A DNA stretch of 64,000 nt from JAFGJQ01 sp964495075 (GTDB taxonomy: Bacteria > Planctomycetota > Phycisphaerae > UBA1845), in the NCBI GenBank assembly GCA_964495075.1, contig CAZBUJ010000001.1:153981-217980 (forward strand), written 5' to 3'. Positions 17,119 through 26,751 of the stretch are shown here, piece by piece. Numbering within the stretch: position 1 is the first letter of the stretch; every line of letters begins with the position of its first letter. The translations under genes were made by a program, and so were the position numbers. The notes under the pieces are model-generated. The model was not told the DNA's origin and ran no database searches. It was given only the letters and a program-made list of their open reading frames with translations.

Positions 17119-18420
17119 TCACGGTCCCAACAGCTCGATCGCCCGCTCCAACACGAGATCGCTGTCATCCGTATAACTTGTGCCCTCGCCGGGGGCAATC
17201 GCGAATCCGGCGGTCGGCGGAATCCCCACGCCTTCGATCGTGGTCGTCTGGTCGGCCCGGTAGCCTTCTCGCGTCGGGATGAAGTACTTGATCCCGTTGT
17301 CCAGGCTCTGTTCGAGGGGGTAGCCGTACACGCCGCGCGTCGCGTCCCCGATGAACGTCGTCTCGAACGGCCGTTCGAGCATCATCAACACAAACCACTC
17401 GGCGACCTCCGCGTTCGCCTCGCCGATGAGGCACGCCACGGTGCCGGTGTAGGGCGGCGTGATCCACGGGTTCAGAATATGCGGCTGCAAGGCCGTGAAG
17501 TCGTCGTGGTCGGGGCTCTCGTTCTTGGACTTGTGGTATGCGTAGGTGTATGCGCTGTCCGTCAAGCGGCCCCCGAACACGATGGCGAAGATCTCGTTCC
17601 CGCCCGCGTTGCGCCGCAGGTCGATCACCATGCCATCCGCATCGGCGTACAGGGCAAACAGGTCGTCGATGTCGCTGTCGGTCAGGCCTTCCCACAGGAC
17701 CGGGTTGAACGAGTCGATCCCGATGTACGCGAGGTTGTTCTCCATCCAACTGTGCCACAGCGGGAAATCGCCGACCTGGTCCAGCCCGCCCGTGAAGTAA
17801 TGTACGACGTCCTCCGCCGCGTAGTTGCGGACGGGCTCGTCCGTAACGGACGGAACAACGTCATCGCCGGCCTCCAGCCAGACGTTCACGTCGTTCAGCG
17901 TGCCAAGCATGGCCGCCATGCGGGAGAGGAACTCCGACGTCGTCAACGCCGTCTGGAACTGGGGCTCGTATTGCGTCCGGACGGCGTCCCAATCGGTGCC
18001 CTTGATGGGGAAATGAGCGTACTTCTGATCGAAGTCAGACCAGATCGCGGCGAATGACGCGTGGACTTCGTCGGCATCGAGATCGGCCGGGACGACGCCC
18101 CCGGCTCCGCCGCCGCTGCTGTTGTCGTTTTCGTTGTCGTTATCGCCAACCCCCCCGCCGTCGCCGCCGGAATTGTCGTTGGCGCCATCGTCGGTACCGT
18201 TGTCGTTGGCGACGTCCTGGTCCCCGCCCCCACCCCCGGTGCCATCGCCGCTGTTGTCGTTGGCGGTATTGTCGTTGGCGGCGTTATCGTTCGAGCCGTC
18301 GTCCGGAGCGGCGTTGTTGTTGCCCCCGCCAGCCGCCCCGCCCCCGGCGGTGCAACCCGAAATGACGACCAGACTCAGAATCGCCAGACACCATGCCATT
18401 TTCCGAAACCGAACGCTCAT
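17119..18420 (-). CDS. S41-like (C-terminal-processing-peptidase fold) lipoprotein, catalytic serine not found
   Basis: This 433-residue protein has a lipoprotein signal with lipobox VISGC (Cys 23). It continues with a long Asn/Asp/Gly low-complexity linker (about 24-115, NDN repeats). The rest resembles S41 peptidases: the N-terminal helical part (FAAIWSDFDQKYAHFPIKGTDWDAV), the strand NNLAYIGIDSFNP, and the DGMVIDLRRNAGGNE motif. The strand expected to carry the nucleophile reads ACLIGEANAEVAEWF, where active members have Ser before the AE pair, so the protein may be an inactive homologue. It is anchored to a membrane facing the periplasm. Confidence 0.7.
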   Translation of the reverse strand: MSVRFRKMAWCLAILSLVVISGCTAGGGAAGGGNNNAAPDDGSNDNAANDNTANDNSGDGTGGGGGDQDVANDNGTDDGANDNSGGDGGGVGDNDNENDNSSGGGAGGVVPADLDADEVHASFAAIWSDFDQKYAHFPIKGTDWDAVRTQYEPQFQTALTTSEFLSRMAAMLGTLNDVNVWLEAGDDVVPSVTDEPVRNYAAEDVVHYFTGGLDQVGDFPLWHSWMENNLAYIGIDSFNPVLWEGLTDSDIDDLFALYADADGMVIDLRRNAGGNEIFAIVFGGRLTDSAYTYAYHKSKNESPDHDDFTALQPHILNPWITPPYTGTVACLIGEANAEVAEWFVLMMLERPFETTFIGDATRGVYGYPLEQSLDNGIKYFIPTREGYRADQTTTIEGVGIPPTAGFAIAPGEGTSYTDDSDLVLERAIELLGP

Positions 18421-18668
18421 TGCGACACTTCCTTTTTCTGCTCGAGAAACCGTGCGCGAATACCCTGGGGTTGATCACAGGTCGTCGCCCGCCCGGGTGA
18501 GACCCTGGCTCCCAGCGCGGAGAGGAGGCGGCACGTTCGGACCGTCCAGCTCATCCCCTACCTTGCCTATTCTATGCATCGACCAAGAGGGCGGCCCAGC
18601 CGCCTTCCTCCCAGGTTCACATTGCCGATCCCGCCTGCCGGGCCGATGATCGCGGGGGGTGCGGGAGT

Positions 18669-19190
18669 CTACCGCTCGTGCAACGCCTGCTCGACCTGCC
18701 TGACCGCGTCGGTCACGTCGTTCGCCCGGCTCAGCCGCCCGGTCCGTCGGTACGGCTCGAATGCGGGCACGTCGTCGAATCCCAACAGGACGACCCGACG
18801 GCCGTTCTTGAGGGCGAGAGCCACCTCCGAGGTGGTCCCCGCCCCGCCGGTCATTGCGATCACCACGTCGCTGGACAACACGTTGACCAGGTTTCGCGCG
18901 TCGCCCAGCCCGGTCACAATCGCGATGTCGAGGGCCGGGCTCGCCCCGTCCGCGTTGTCGCCCGGGAGGATGCCCACGACGAGCCCGCCCCCCTCCTTTG
19001 CCCCGCGGGCCGATGCGGCCATCACGCCGCAGTTGCGGCCACCGTTGAGCAGCACCCACCCGTGGGCGGCGATGGCGCGGCCCAGCTCGCAGGCGGCGGC
19101 TTGCACAGAGGCGTCCACCGCGGCACCACCCATCACACCGATCACCGGACGTCGGGAAGACTCGAAGGCCATGGGCGTCCATCTCCTCAC
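18669..19190 (-). CDS. LOG-like nucleotide-binding protein (TIGR00725-type)
   Basis: This 173-residue protein has a Rossmann-like fold of the LOG/MoCo-carrier superfamily: the early VIGVMGGAAVDASV, then GWVLLNGGRNCGVMAAS and the GGAGTTSEVALAL motif near residue 120, and RRVVLLGFD. LOG members hydrolyse cytokinin-type nucleotides, but the TIGR00725 branch has no settled role. Alternative ATG starts exist a few residues in. The 248-bp gap to the S41-like gene downstream and the 283-bp gap to pilT upstream show no further gene. Confidence 0.75.
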   Translation of the reverse strand: MRRWTPMAFESSRRPVIGVMGGAAVDASVQAAACELGRAIAAHGWVLLNGGRNCGVMAASARGAKEGGGLVVGILPGDNADGASPALDIAIVTGLGDARNLVNVLSSDVVIAMTGGAGTTSEVALALKNGRRVVLLGFDDVPAFEPYRRTGRLSRANDVTDAVRQVEQALHER

Positions 19191-19473
19191 AGGTGATCGG
19201 GCTGGTTCAATCGCTCGGAATACCGGGGCAGCCCCAGGATTTCAAGCCACCATTCAGGCGACGCCGTCGAAATCACGCTTGATAGAACTTCGCGGCCGGA
19301 TAAAATAATCCACGAACAACCAGCAGGACCCCGCCGTCAACGTGGCTGGTGGATCCGCAGGAAGGGATCGAGACGACCGGACCCGGGTCGGTCCGCCAGC
19401 GCGCACGCCAACGAGATGGCCTCGTGCGTTTTTCCTCGTAAACCGTCTTCCACAAACTGGAGGGGAGAATACC

Positions 19474-20715
19474 GTGGATGAGTCCACCGTAACCAACGCC
19501 GGCTCCGACACCACGGCCCAGAGCGGCTCCGACGCCCCACTCGCCGCCGACACGAGTCTCCGCGTCCCCCAGGAACCTGCCGAGGTGGAGGCGCCGGACA
19601 TCGCCCCGGCCGGCGGGAACGGCAAGGCGCGGATCGACAAATACTTCGCCGCGGTGAACAAGACCAACGCCTCCGACCTGCACCTGAAAGCGACGTCCCG
19701 CCCGCGGCTGCGAATCGGTGGCCACATCAAGTCGATCAAGGGCAACAGGCTCACGAACGAGGAGATCGAGGCATTGATCTACGAGATCATGACCCCCGAG
19801 CAGATCGAGACCTACAAGCGGAAAGGGTCCAACGACTTCGCGTACCAGCTCGGTGACCAGGCACGGTTCCGCATCAACGTGTTCCGGCAGCGAGGCCAGA
19901 CCTCGGTCGCGGCCCGCCGGATCCCGTTCGAGATCCTCGACTACGAAGCGCTGCACCTGCCCCCGGTGCTGGCCCGGATCGCCGATCTGCACCAGGGCTT
20001 GATTCTCGTTTCCGGCATCACCGGCAGCGGCAAGAGCACGACCATCGCCTCGATGGTCGAGCAGATCAATCAGACCCGGGCCTGCCACATCATCACGATC
20101 GAGGACCCCATCGAGTTCATGTACGCGGACAGGAAGGCGTTCATCAACCAGCGGGAGATCGGCCTGGACGTGGGCGATTTCCACGACGCCCTGAAGTACC
20201 TCATGCGTGAGGACCCCGACGTTGTGCTCATCGGGGAGATGCGTGACGAAGAAACTTTTTCAGCGGCACTTCAAGCGGCCGAGTCCGGGCACCTGGTCTT
20301 CGGAACCATTCACGCGTCGGGCACGGCCAGTACGATCACCCGCGTTCTCGAACTTTTCCCCGAGGACGCGCGGGAGCTGATTCGCAGTTCGCTGGTGTTC
20401 AACCTTCAGGCCATCATCTGTTTGAAGCTGCTGCCGGGGATCCGACCTGATGTGCCGCGGATTCCGGCGGTGGAGGTCATGATCGCCAACAGCACCATCC
20501 GCAAGCTGATTGCGGACAAGCGGGACAGCGACATTCTCGGTGTTATCCGCAACTCCTACAACGAGGGGATGGTCGACTTCGGCGAGTACATTCGTCGGTT
20601 GGTGGTGGAGGAGTATATTAGCTCGAAAACGGCGTACTCCGCGGCGCCCAACCCGGACGAGTTGCGGATGCGTCTCAAAGGAATTAGCGTAAGCGGCGGT
20701 GGCATCATCGGCTAG
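19474..20715 (+). CDS. pilT: Type IV pilus twitching ATPase PilT
   Basis: This 413-residue PilT-type ATPase powers pilus retraction. The Walker A GITGSGKSTT lies at residues 181-190, the Asp box reads HIITIEDPIEFMY, the Walker B VLIGEMRDEETF, and the His box FGTIHASGTASTITR. The C-terminal part has VMIANSTIRKLIADKR, the PilT AIRNLI-like motif. The GTG at 19474 is selected because GGAGGGGA lies 7-8 bases upstream; an ATG at 19342 would add 44 residues of unlike sequence. The first 50 residues are Ser/Ala/Pro-rich and not conserved. The next gene encodes a second, degenerate ATPase of the same superfamily. Confidence 0.92.
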   Translation: MDESTVTNAGSDTTAQSGSDAPLAADTSLRVPQEPAEVEAPDIAPAGGNGKARIDKYFAAVNKTNASDLHLKATSRPRLRIGGHIKSIKGNRLTNEEIEALIYEIMTPEQIETYKRKGSNDFAYQLGDQARFRINVFRQRGQTSVAARRIPFEILDYEALHLPPVLARIADLHQGLILVSGITGSGKSTTIASMVEQINQTRACHIITIEDPIEFMYADRKAFINQREIGLDVGDFHDALKYLMREDPDVVLIGEMRDEETFSAALQAAESGHLVFGTIHASGTASTITRVLELFPEDARELIRSSLVFNLQAIICLKLLPGIRPDVPRIPAVEVMIANSTIRKLIADKRDSDILGVIRNSYNEGMVDFGEYIRRLVVEEYISSKTAYSAAPNPDELRMRLKGISVSGGGIIG

Positions 20716-20889
20716 GAGCGGTTACCTTTGCGCCACGCTTGGCAGGGTGGCCGGCTTCGTGGTCGGTCTCTGCCAAGACCGAGCCGTCTGTGCCTGGCAT
20801 GGCCGGTCGGGCGGGTCGTGCCTGGCCGGTGGGCGGCGGTCCTTGCCGCCCGGGTGGGTTTGTGGTTTCTGGTGCCCGAGTGAGAAGCG

Positions 20890-22569
20890 ATGCTGTCGAC
20901 GATCAGCCTTCTAGCCCAGTTTGAAGTCAATAACGAGTATTTCAACTACATCAAGATCGCGGTGGTCCTCGTCCTTTTCATGGCATGGTGCTATCTCTGC
21001 CAATGGGTGGACCGCGACACCGATTTTGTCAAAGCCAAGCGGGAGCAATGGAACCTCATCGTGCTCAGCGGCGGCATCGCCGGGATCGCGGTGTGTCTGC
21101 TGCCCCCGTGGGAGAGCATGAGCTTCTTCCTCGGCCTGGCGTTCTGGATCGTGCTGGCCGGGGCGACCGGATTGGCCTACGTGTTCCACCGCAACGGGCG
21201 GGTGGTTCCGGACGCCCGGGTGATGACGTGGGGTCACCTCAAGCGCGTGATGGCGTCGACGAAGGGTGAGAAGTCGGCCAAGGTTGACAAGGGGCTTCGG
21301 GTCAGGCTCAGCAATCACGAAGGCAGCAACATCAGGCAACCGGAAGATGTCGAAGGTCGGCAGCAATACGACGCGTTGCAGGATTTCCTGTTCGACCTCA
21401 TGTGGCGGCGGGCGAGCGACGCCGACCTGCTCGTGGCGGGCGAACAGACCCGCGTGTTCTACAAAATCGACGGCGTGGTCTCCGAGCAGAACCAGCAGGC
21501 GGCCAGTGCGGAGGACGGCGAGCGCATTCTGAACTACGTCAAGCAACTGGCCGGTCTCAACCCGGACGAGCGGCGCCGACCGCAGAAGGGCAGGATCAAG
21601 GCGTGTCTGCTGGGCGACGCCCATCTGCGGGATATCGAGGTCCAGACGTCCGGGTCGACGCAAGGCGAGCGGTTGCGGCTCCGCGTCCAGCGGCCGGGCG
21701 AGTTGATTCGCCTGCCGGAGCTGGGGCTCGCGGAAGCCCGGCTCGAACTGCTGCGGGACATCATCCGGGAGCGGCACGGGATCGTCCTGTTCAGCGGACC
21801 GCCGGAGTCCGGGGTGACGACCACCCAGTACGCGGTGCTCCGCGAGCACGACGCGTTCATGCACAACATCTACACGCTCGAACGCCGCCCCATGCTCGAT
21901 CTTGACAACATCACGCAGCACACTTTCAAGGGCGAAGGGGAGGAAGGGGTCAGCTACGCCCGCATGCTGCAGACCGTGCTGCGGCGCGAGCCCGACATCG
22001 CGATGGTCGGCGAATGCGCGGACCGGGACACCGGTCAGATCGCCATCAACGCGGCCGACGAGAAGAAACTCTACATGGGGCTGCATGCCCGCAGCTCCAT
22101 CGATGCGTTGGCCCGGTTCATGGCTATGGTCGAGGACAACGCGCGGGTCGCCGAGCTGGTCCACGGCTCGATCAGCCAGCGCCTGGTCCGCAAACTCTGC
22201 TCCGCCTGCCGGGTGGGCTACCGCCCCGATCTGAAGAAGCTCAAGAAACTCAATCTTCCCGTGGACCAGATCGAGATGTTTTACTCGCCCCCGAGTGAGC
22301 CCGTCTTCGACAAGAAGGGGCGCGAGATCATCTGCCAGACCTGCCAGGGCAGCGGGTTTGTCGGTCGGACCGGTGTGTTTGAGGTCCTTCGCATCGACAA
22401 GAACATCCGGGCCATGATCGCCGACAACGCGCCGCTCAAGCTGATCAAGCAGCAGTCCCGCAAGGCGAGGATGCTGTACCTGATGGAGGAAGGCCTTCTG
22501 AAAGTCATCGAAGGCGTCACGAGCATGGACGAGGTCCTGCGCGGTCTGCGCGACGACACCAGCAAGTAG
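20890..22569 (+). CDS. PilB/GspE-like ATPase-fold membrane protein with degenerate Walker A
   Basis: This 559-residue protein has two or three N-terminal membrane segments (about 22-36, 57-72 and 78-97). A secretion-ATPase-like domain follows. The P-loop region reads GPPESGVTTT (303-312), so the invariant Lys of GxTGSGKTTT is Val 309. The Walker B-like region is REPDIAMVGECADRDTG, the His box GLHARSSIDALARF, and the tetracysteine zinc site is kept (CSACRVGY and CQTCQGSGFVGRTGVFEVL). It probably binds nucleotide poorly or not at all and may act as a structural or regulatory partner of pilus assembly. It lies 174 bp after pilT and 16 bp before the CvpA-type gene. Confidence 0.8.
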   Translation: MLSTISLLAQFEVNNEYFNYIKIAVVLVLFMAWCYLCQWVDRDTDFVKAKREQWNLIVLSGGIAGIAVCLLPPWESMSFFLGLAFWIVLAGATGLAYVFHRNGRVVPDARVMTWGHLKRVMASTKGEKSAKVDKGLRVRLSNHEGSNIRQPEDVEGRQQYDALQDFLFDLMWRRASDADLLVAGEQTRVFYKIDGVVSEQNQQAASAEDGERILNYVKQLAGLNPDERRRPQKGRIKACLLGDAHLRDIEVQTSGSTQGERLRLRVQRPGELIRLPELGLAEARLELLRDIIRERHGIVLFSGPPESGVTTTQYAVLREHDAFMHNIYTLERRPMLDLDNITQHTFKGEGEEGVSYARMLQTVLRREPDIAMVGECADRDTGQIAINAADEKKLYMGLHARSSIDALARFMAMVEDNARVAELVHGSISQRLVRKLCSACRVGYRPDLKKLKKLNLPVDQIEMFYSPPSEPVFDKKGREIICQTCQGSGFVGRTGVFEVLRIDKNIRAMIADNAPLKLIKQQSRKARMLYLMEEGLLKVIEGVTSMDEVLRGLRDDTSK

Positions 22570-22585
22570 CCTGGGAGCATGAACC

Positions 22586-24334
22586 ATGGTGCTATCGCTG
22601 TTCCTTGTGGTACTTATCGCCGCAATCACGTTCTTCCAGTCGATTCACGGCCTGTTCAACGGGATCATCACCTGCGTGATGGCCATTCTGTGTTGCGCGT
22701 TTGCGTTCGCCGTCCACGAGTACGTGGCGCTTGAACTGCTCATGGGCTGGAAGCCGAACCTGGCACTGCCGCTGGCCCTCGTCCTTTCGTTTATCCTGCC
22801 GCTTATCGCGCTTCGCTCCGCGGCGGACGCCATGATCCGGCGCAGCTCGCTGGTGCCCAGTATCGTCGACAAGGCGGGCGGGGTGATCTTCGGTTTCGTG
22901 ACGGCCATGATCATCGTCGGCGTGCTGGCGTTGGGGATCCAGATGCTGCCGTTCGGCGGCCGGTTTCTCCAGTTCTGCCAGTACGACGTGACGGCGGATG
23001 ACTTTGACCCGACCGAGGAGCCGAGCGGAATCCTGCTCAGCCCCGACCGATTTGCGACCGGCCTGGCGTCCATGATGTCGGCCGGCATCTTCAGCGGGAA
23101 GAGCCGCTGGGAGGACGACCACCCCGATTACGTGCGCGAGGTGGGCTGGGACCAGACGGTCCCCCTGGACGTGCGATGCTTCGCCCCGCGAGACGGGATC
23201 ACCAGAGTCGAGTTCTTCACCGAGGAGGAACACCTGTACCATCTCAAGGAGGAGGGCGGGGACTACGGGGCCGTCTCGGGGTACCAAAAGGAGGCCGTGG
23301 GACCGTCCGGCTCGCATCAGTTCTGGGCCCTGCGCATCAAACTTGGCCACGACGCCGAGGACGCGGACAAGAAGCACCGCTTCAGCCCTTACCAGATTCG
23401 CATCGTCGGCACGGTGGACGGCGTGCCCGTGCACTATTGCCCGGTCGCCGTGCGCCAGAACGTGAACAAGCAACGCGGCGCGACTCCTGAGTACCGGTAC
23501 GTCGACTACACGGATAAACGGAAGTCGCGCGAATGGGCGATGGCCGAGCTGTACAAGCCGGAAGACGACGGCACGATCAACGTGCTGTTCGAGGTCCACG
23601 AGAAATTCAAACCCCGGTTCGTCGAGTACAAGATGGGGGCCCGCAAGCCTCTGACGAAAAGCGACCGGCCGATTGAACTGGCCGAGGAGCCGGAGGCGCC
23701 GGGCGGCAGCGGCGAGCCGTCGGAGCGACCGCGTCCCCGGCGGTCGAGTCGAGGCACTCGCGGCGGACGCACCCACGGGGCCGACGTCATCGGGGCGAAA
23801 TTCAGCGACGCGCTGCCCCACAGCCGTGTGAAGTACGAGACCGTCGGCGATGCGGACATCCGGCGGGGCCAACTCCGCGAAGGCCACATCATCGCGACGA
23901 TCGGTGAGGACGACCGCGGACGCGAGGTCACACGCTTCGAAGTGCCGGAGGGCAAGGCGCTGCTCCAGATCGACGCCGTCAATCTCCGGGCCGGCAGCCT
24001 GCTGGGGCGGGCCAAGAGCTTCGCCGTCAAGACCGTCAAGAACTTCATCGTCACCGATGACAGGGGCAACGAGTACAAGCTGTGCGGGCAGATCGCCCTG
24101 GCCGACGTCGGCGACGATCGCGTGGTCGAAGTGCAGTACTATCCCGAGGTGATCGGTTCGATCGGCGGTGTCAAGCCGTTCAGCCGGATCAAGGATCGGG
24201 ACCTGAGCGATTCGGACACCTACGAACTCTACTTTCTTTTTCTGGTCGATTCCGGGAGGAAGGTCGTCAAGTTCAGCACGAGCGGGCAGCGCGGCGGCGA
24301 GGACATCAGTGATCTGGGACTCGTTGCCCCCTGA
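22586..24334 (+). CDS. Membrane protein with N-terminal CvpA-like domain and unknown C-terminal region
   Basis: This 582-residue protein has four N-terminal hydrophobic segments in the CvpA/colicin-V-production pattern (IAAITFFQSIHGLFNG, then helices to about residue 125). The large soluble part (about 130-582) contains a Pro/Arg linker (ERPRPRRSSRG, about 380-395) and a beta-rich C-terminal domain with charged strands (VPEGKALLQIDAVNL, VTDDRGNEYKLCGQIALAD). No catalytic motif was recognised. It starts 16 bp after the PilB-like gene with weak SD (GGGAGC), so the two are likely co-transcribed and may act in the same membrane complex. Confidence 0.65.
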   Translation: MVLSLFLVVLIAAITFFQSIHGLFNGIITCVMAILCCAFAFAVHEYVALELLMGWKPNLALPLALVLSFILPLIALRSAADAMIRRSSLVPSIVDKAGGVIFGFVTAMIIVGVLALGIQMLPFGGRFLQFCQYDVTADDFDPTEEPSGILLSPDRFATGLASMMSAGIFSGKSRWEDDHPDYVREVGWDQTVPLDVRCFAPRDGITRVEFFTEEEHLYHLKEEGGDYGAVSGYQKEAVGPSGSHQFWALRIKLGHDAEDADKKHRFSPYQIRIVGTVDGVPVHYCPVAVRQNVNKQRGATPEYRYVDYTDKRKSREWAMAELYKPEDDGTINVLFEVHEKFKPRFVEYKMGARKPLTKSDRPIELAEEPEAPGGSGEPSERPRPRRSSRGTRGGRTHGADVIGAKFSDALPHSRVKYETVGDADIRRGQLREGHIIATIGEDDRGREVTRFEVPEGKALLQIDAVNLRAGSLLGRAKSFAVKTVKNFIVTDDRGNEYKLCGQIALADVGDDRVVEVQYYPEVIGSIGGVKPFSRIKDRDLSDSDTYELYFLFLVDSGRKVVKFSTSGQRGGEDISDLGLVAP

Positions 24335-24378
24335 CCAGCCGGAGCCGACCGTTAGATTGCTGGATACGCGAATACGCG

Positions 24379-24990
24379 ATGGCCATTCAGTTCCAATGCC
24401 CCGGCTGCCGGCAGCCGGTCGAAGTCGACGACGAGTGGGCGTCACGCCCGGTGGCATGCCCCTACTGCCGCCGCACCGTGACCGCGCCGGCCGAGTCGAC
24501 CTATCGCACGGAAACCAGTCCTCCCGTCGCTTCGCCGATCGCACCACCTCCGACCGCGGAGCGGCTGACGCACCAGGCGCCCCGGCCCGGGGCGTTCATC
24601 CGGTCGAGTGTGGCGTCGAAGAACGCGTGCGCGGTGTGGGCCCTCGCGATGAGTTGCGTCGCGCTGGGTTGCTTCCTTGCCGTGTATCTCACGATCGCCA
24701 GCGAAGTGCGCAAACGCCTCGGCCCGTCACCGACACAGGAGGAAGTCCAGCAGGCGGTGATGGACTGGCAGAACGAGGTGCTCGATCAGTCGCGATCCGG
24801 GCGGCTGTCAGCGGTTCACGCGGGAATGACGATCGGAATGCTCGCCACCTGCGGTGCCTGGGTCGCGGGCGTGGTGCTGGCGGTCATCGCGCTGCAGCAG
24901 CCGGCGCGGCGGCGAATCGCCATCGCGGCCGTCGTCGTGTCCGGGATTCTCCCTCTGTTCATTTGCTCCGGGGTCCTGTTTTCCATGTGA
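24379..24990 (+). CDS. Zinc-ribbon membrane protein (DUF4190-like)
   Basis: This 203-residue protein begins with a zinc ribbon (FQCPGCRQPV ... VACPYCRRTV, two CxxC pairs in residues 7-37), followed by a Pro-rich linker and three hydrophobic helices (about 85-110, 153-174 and 181-203). The layout is that of small planctomycete membrane proteins with a DUF4190-type tail. It probably sits in the cytoplasmic membrane with the ribbon in the cytoplasm. It follows the CvpA-like gene by 44 bp and probably belongs to the same operon. Function unknown. Confidence 0.6.
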   Translation: MAIQFQCPGCRQPVEVDDEWASRPVACPYCRRTVTAPAESTYRTETSPPVASPIAPPPTAERLTHQAPRPGAFIRSSVASKNACAVWALAMSCVALGCFLAVYLTIASEVRKRLGPSPTQEEVQQAVMDWQNEVLDQSRSGRLSAVHAGMTIGMLATCGAWVAGVVLAVIALQQPARRRIAIAAVVVSGILPLFICSGVLFSM

Positions 24991-25080
24991 TTCGCGGTGC
25001 GCCCGTCGGGGCGTCATGAAGGCGGAGGCTCCGCACTCCGCCAAGTAACAACACTGGGCACCGCCGTTTGAGAGAAGCCG

Positions 25081-26574
25081 ATGAACACAGCGTATGACAC
25101 CCTCATCAATCGCATTCGGGAAATCGGAAAGATCCATGCCATCGAGGAAATCCTCGATTGGGATCAGCAGGTCTGCATGCCGACCAGGGGCGTGAAGGCC
25201 CGCGCGGAGGAGGTGGCCTTGCTCGCCGGCCTCGCCCATGACCGACTCACCGACCCGGAGATCGGGGAGGTCCTGGCCAGGCTGGACGACCGTACCGGCG
25301 ATCCGCAAGTCGACGCCAACATCCGGGAATCTCGCCGTGCCCATGAACGTGCGGTGAAGGTGCCGGCCGATCTGGTTCGTGCGATTGCCAGGGCCTCGTC
25401 GTTGGCCAAGGAAGCGTGGGAGGCGGCCCGCCGCGACGCCGACTTCGCCTCGTTCGCCCCGCACCTGGCCACCGTCGTCGGGCTCCGCCGCCTGGTGGCC
25501 GATCACCTGGGATTCGCCGACGAACCCTACGACGCCCTCATCGATGAGTTTGAGCCGGGTGCCACGACCCGGGACATCGCCGCGATCTTCGCTGAGCTCC
25601 GGGCGGGCCTCGTGCCGCTCGTGCAGGCCATCGTGGCGTCGAAAAGGCCGGTCAACACCGATATCCTCAAACGACGCTATCCGATCGACGCCCAAAGGGA
25701 CTTCGTCAGCGCCATCGCAATCGACATGGGATTCGATTTCGAGAGCGGTCGGTTGGACCAATCGACCCACCCGTTCACGTCGGGATCGTTCCCCGGGGAC
25801 GTTCGACTCACCACCCGGTACGACGAGAACTTCCTGCCGATGGCGATCTTCGGCACCATGCACGAAGTCGGGCATGGGATGTACCAGCAGGGACTCCTGC
25901 CGGAACACGTGTTCACGCCGATGGGCACCCCGGTGTCGTTGGGCATTCACGAGTCGCAGTCACGCATGTGGGAAAACATGATCGGGCGGTCGCGGGCGTT
26001 CTGGGAGCATTACTACGCCCAGGCCCAGCGGTGTTTCGCCGGGGCCTTGACCGACGTGACCCTGAACGATTTCGTGGCCGCCGTGAACGCCGTCACTCCG
26101 ACGTGCATCCGCGTGGAAGCGGATGAAGTCACCTACAACCTGCACATCATCCTGCGCTTCGAACTCGAGCGCGACATCATCGCCGGCAAGCTCGAGGTGA
26201 ACGACATCCCGGACGCCTGGAACGCGAAGATGGCCGAACTGCTGGGGATCACCCCGCCCGACGAGGCCCAGGGTTGCCTTCAGGACATCCACTGGTCCAT
26301 GGCGGCGTTCGGGTACTTCCCTACCTACAGCCTGGGCAATCTCTACGCAGCGCAGTTCTACGCCGCCGCCGAACAGGCCATCCCCGATCTGACGAACCAG
26401 ATCCGGGAGGGCAAGCTCGGTACCTTGTTGAGTTGGCTGCGCGAGAACATCCACCGGCACGGGCAGCGCTACCGGGCGGGCGAACTGGTCGAACAGGTGA
26501 CGGGCCACCCGCTGTCCGTCCAGGCGTTCATCCGCTACCTGCGCGAGAAGTACACGCCGATCTACGGACTCTGA
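25081..26574 (+). CDS. Carboxypeptidase M32 (Taq-type)
   Basis: This 497-residue zinc carboxypeptidase has the M32 motif HEVGH (in FGTMHEVGHGMYQQG), the family signature IHESQSRMWEN, and the C-terminal FGYFPTYSLGNLYAAQFY. M32 enzymes release C-terminal amino acids from peptides, are cytoplasmic, and the length is normal. The start MNTAYDTLINRIREIGKIHAIEEILDWDQQ matches the family. It lies 90 bp after the zinc-ribbon gene and converges with the sugar transferase (177-bp gap, no gene). Confidence 0.93.
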   Translation: MNTAYDTLINRIREIGKIHAIEEILDWDQQVCMPTRGVKARAEEVALLAGLAHDRLTDPEIGEVLARLDDRTGDPQVDANIRESRRAHERAVKVPADLVRAIARASSLAKEAWEAARRDADFASFAPHLATVVGLRRLVADHLGFADEPYDALIDEFEPGATTRDIAAIFAELRAGLVPLVQAIVASKRPVNTDILKRRYPIDAQRDFVSAIAIDMGFDFESGRLDQSTHPFTSGSFPGDVRLTTRYDENFLPMAIFGTMHEVGHGMYQQGLLPEHVFTPMGTPVSLGIHESQSRMWENMIGRSRAFWEHYYAQAQRCFAGALTDVTLNDFVAAVNAVTPTCIRVEADEVTYNLHIILRFELERDIIAGKLEVNDIPDAWNAKMAELLGITPPDEAQGCLQDIHWSMAAFGYFPTYSLGNLYAAQFYAAAEQAIPDLTNQIREGKLGTLLSWLRENIHRHGQRYRAGELVEQVTGHPLSVQAFIRYLREKYTPIYGL

Positions 26575-26751
26575 CAGAGCAGCGTATTCAAGACCCGTGC
26601 TGGGCTGGTTTTCCAGCTTGCGCCCATCGGCCGGGATGCTGAACATCACCGATGTGTGCAAGCGGTCGAACCGCCCCTGGTACACTCACGTGCACGGCCG
26701 GCGAGTGCACGGCGGGAAACCACGTATCTGTGGTGCCGATTCCGCCATTCG

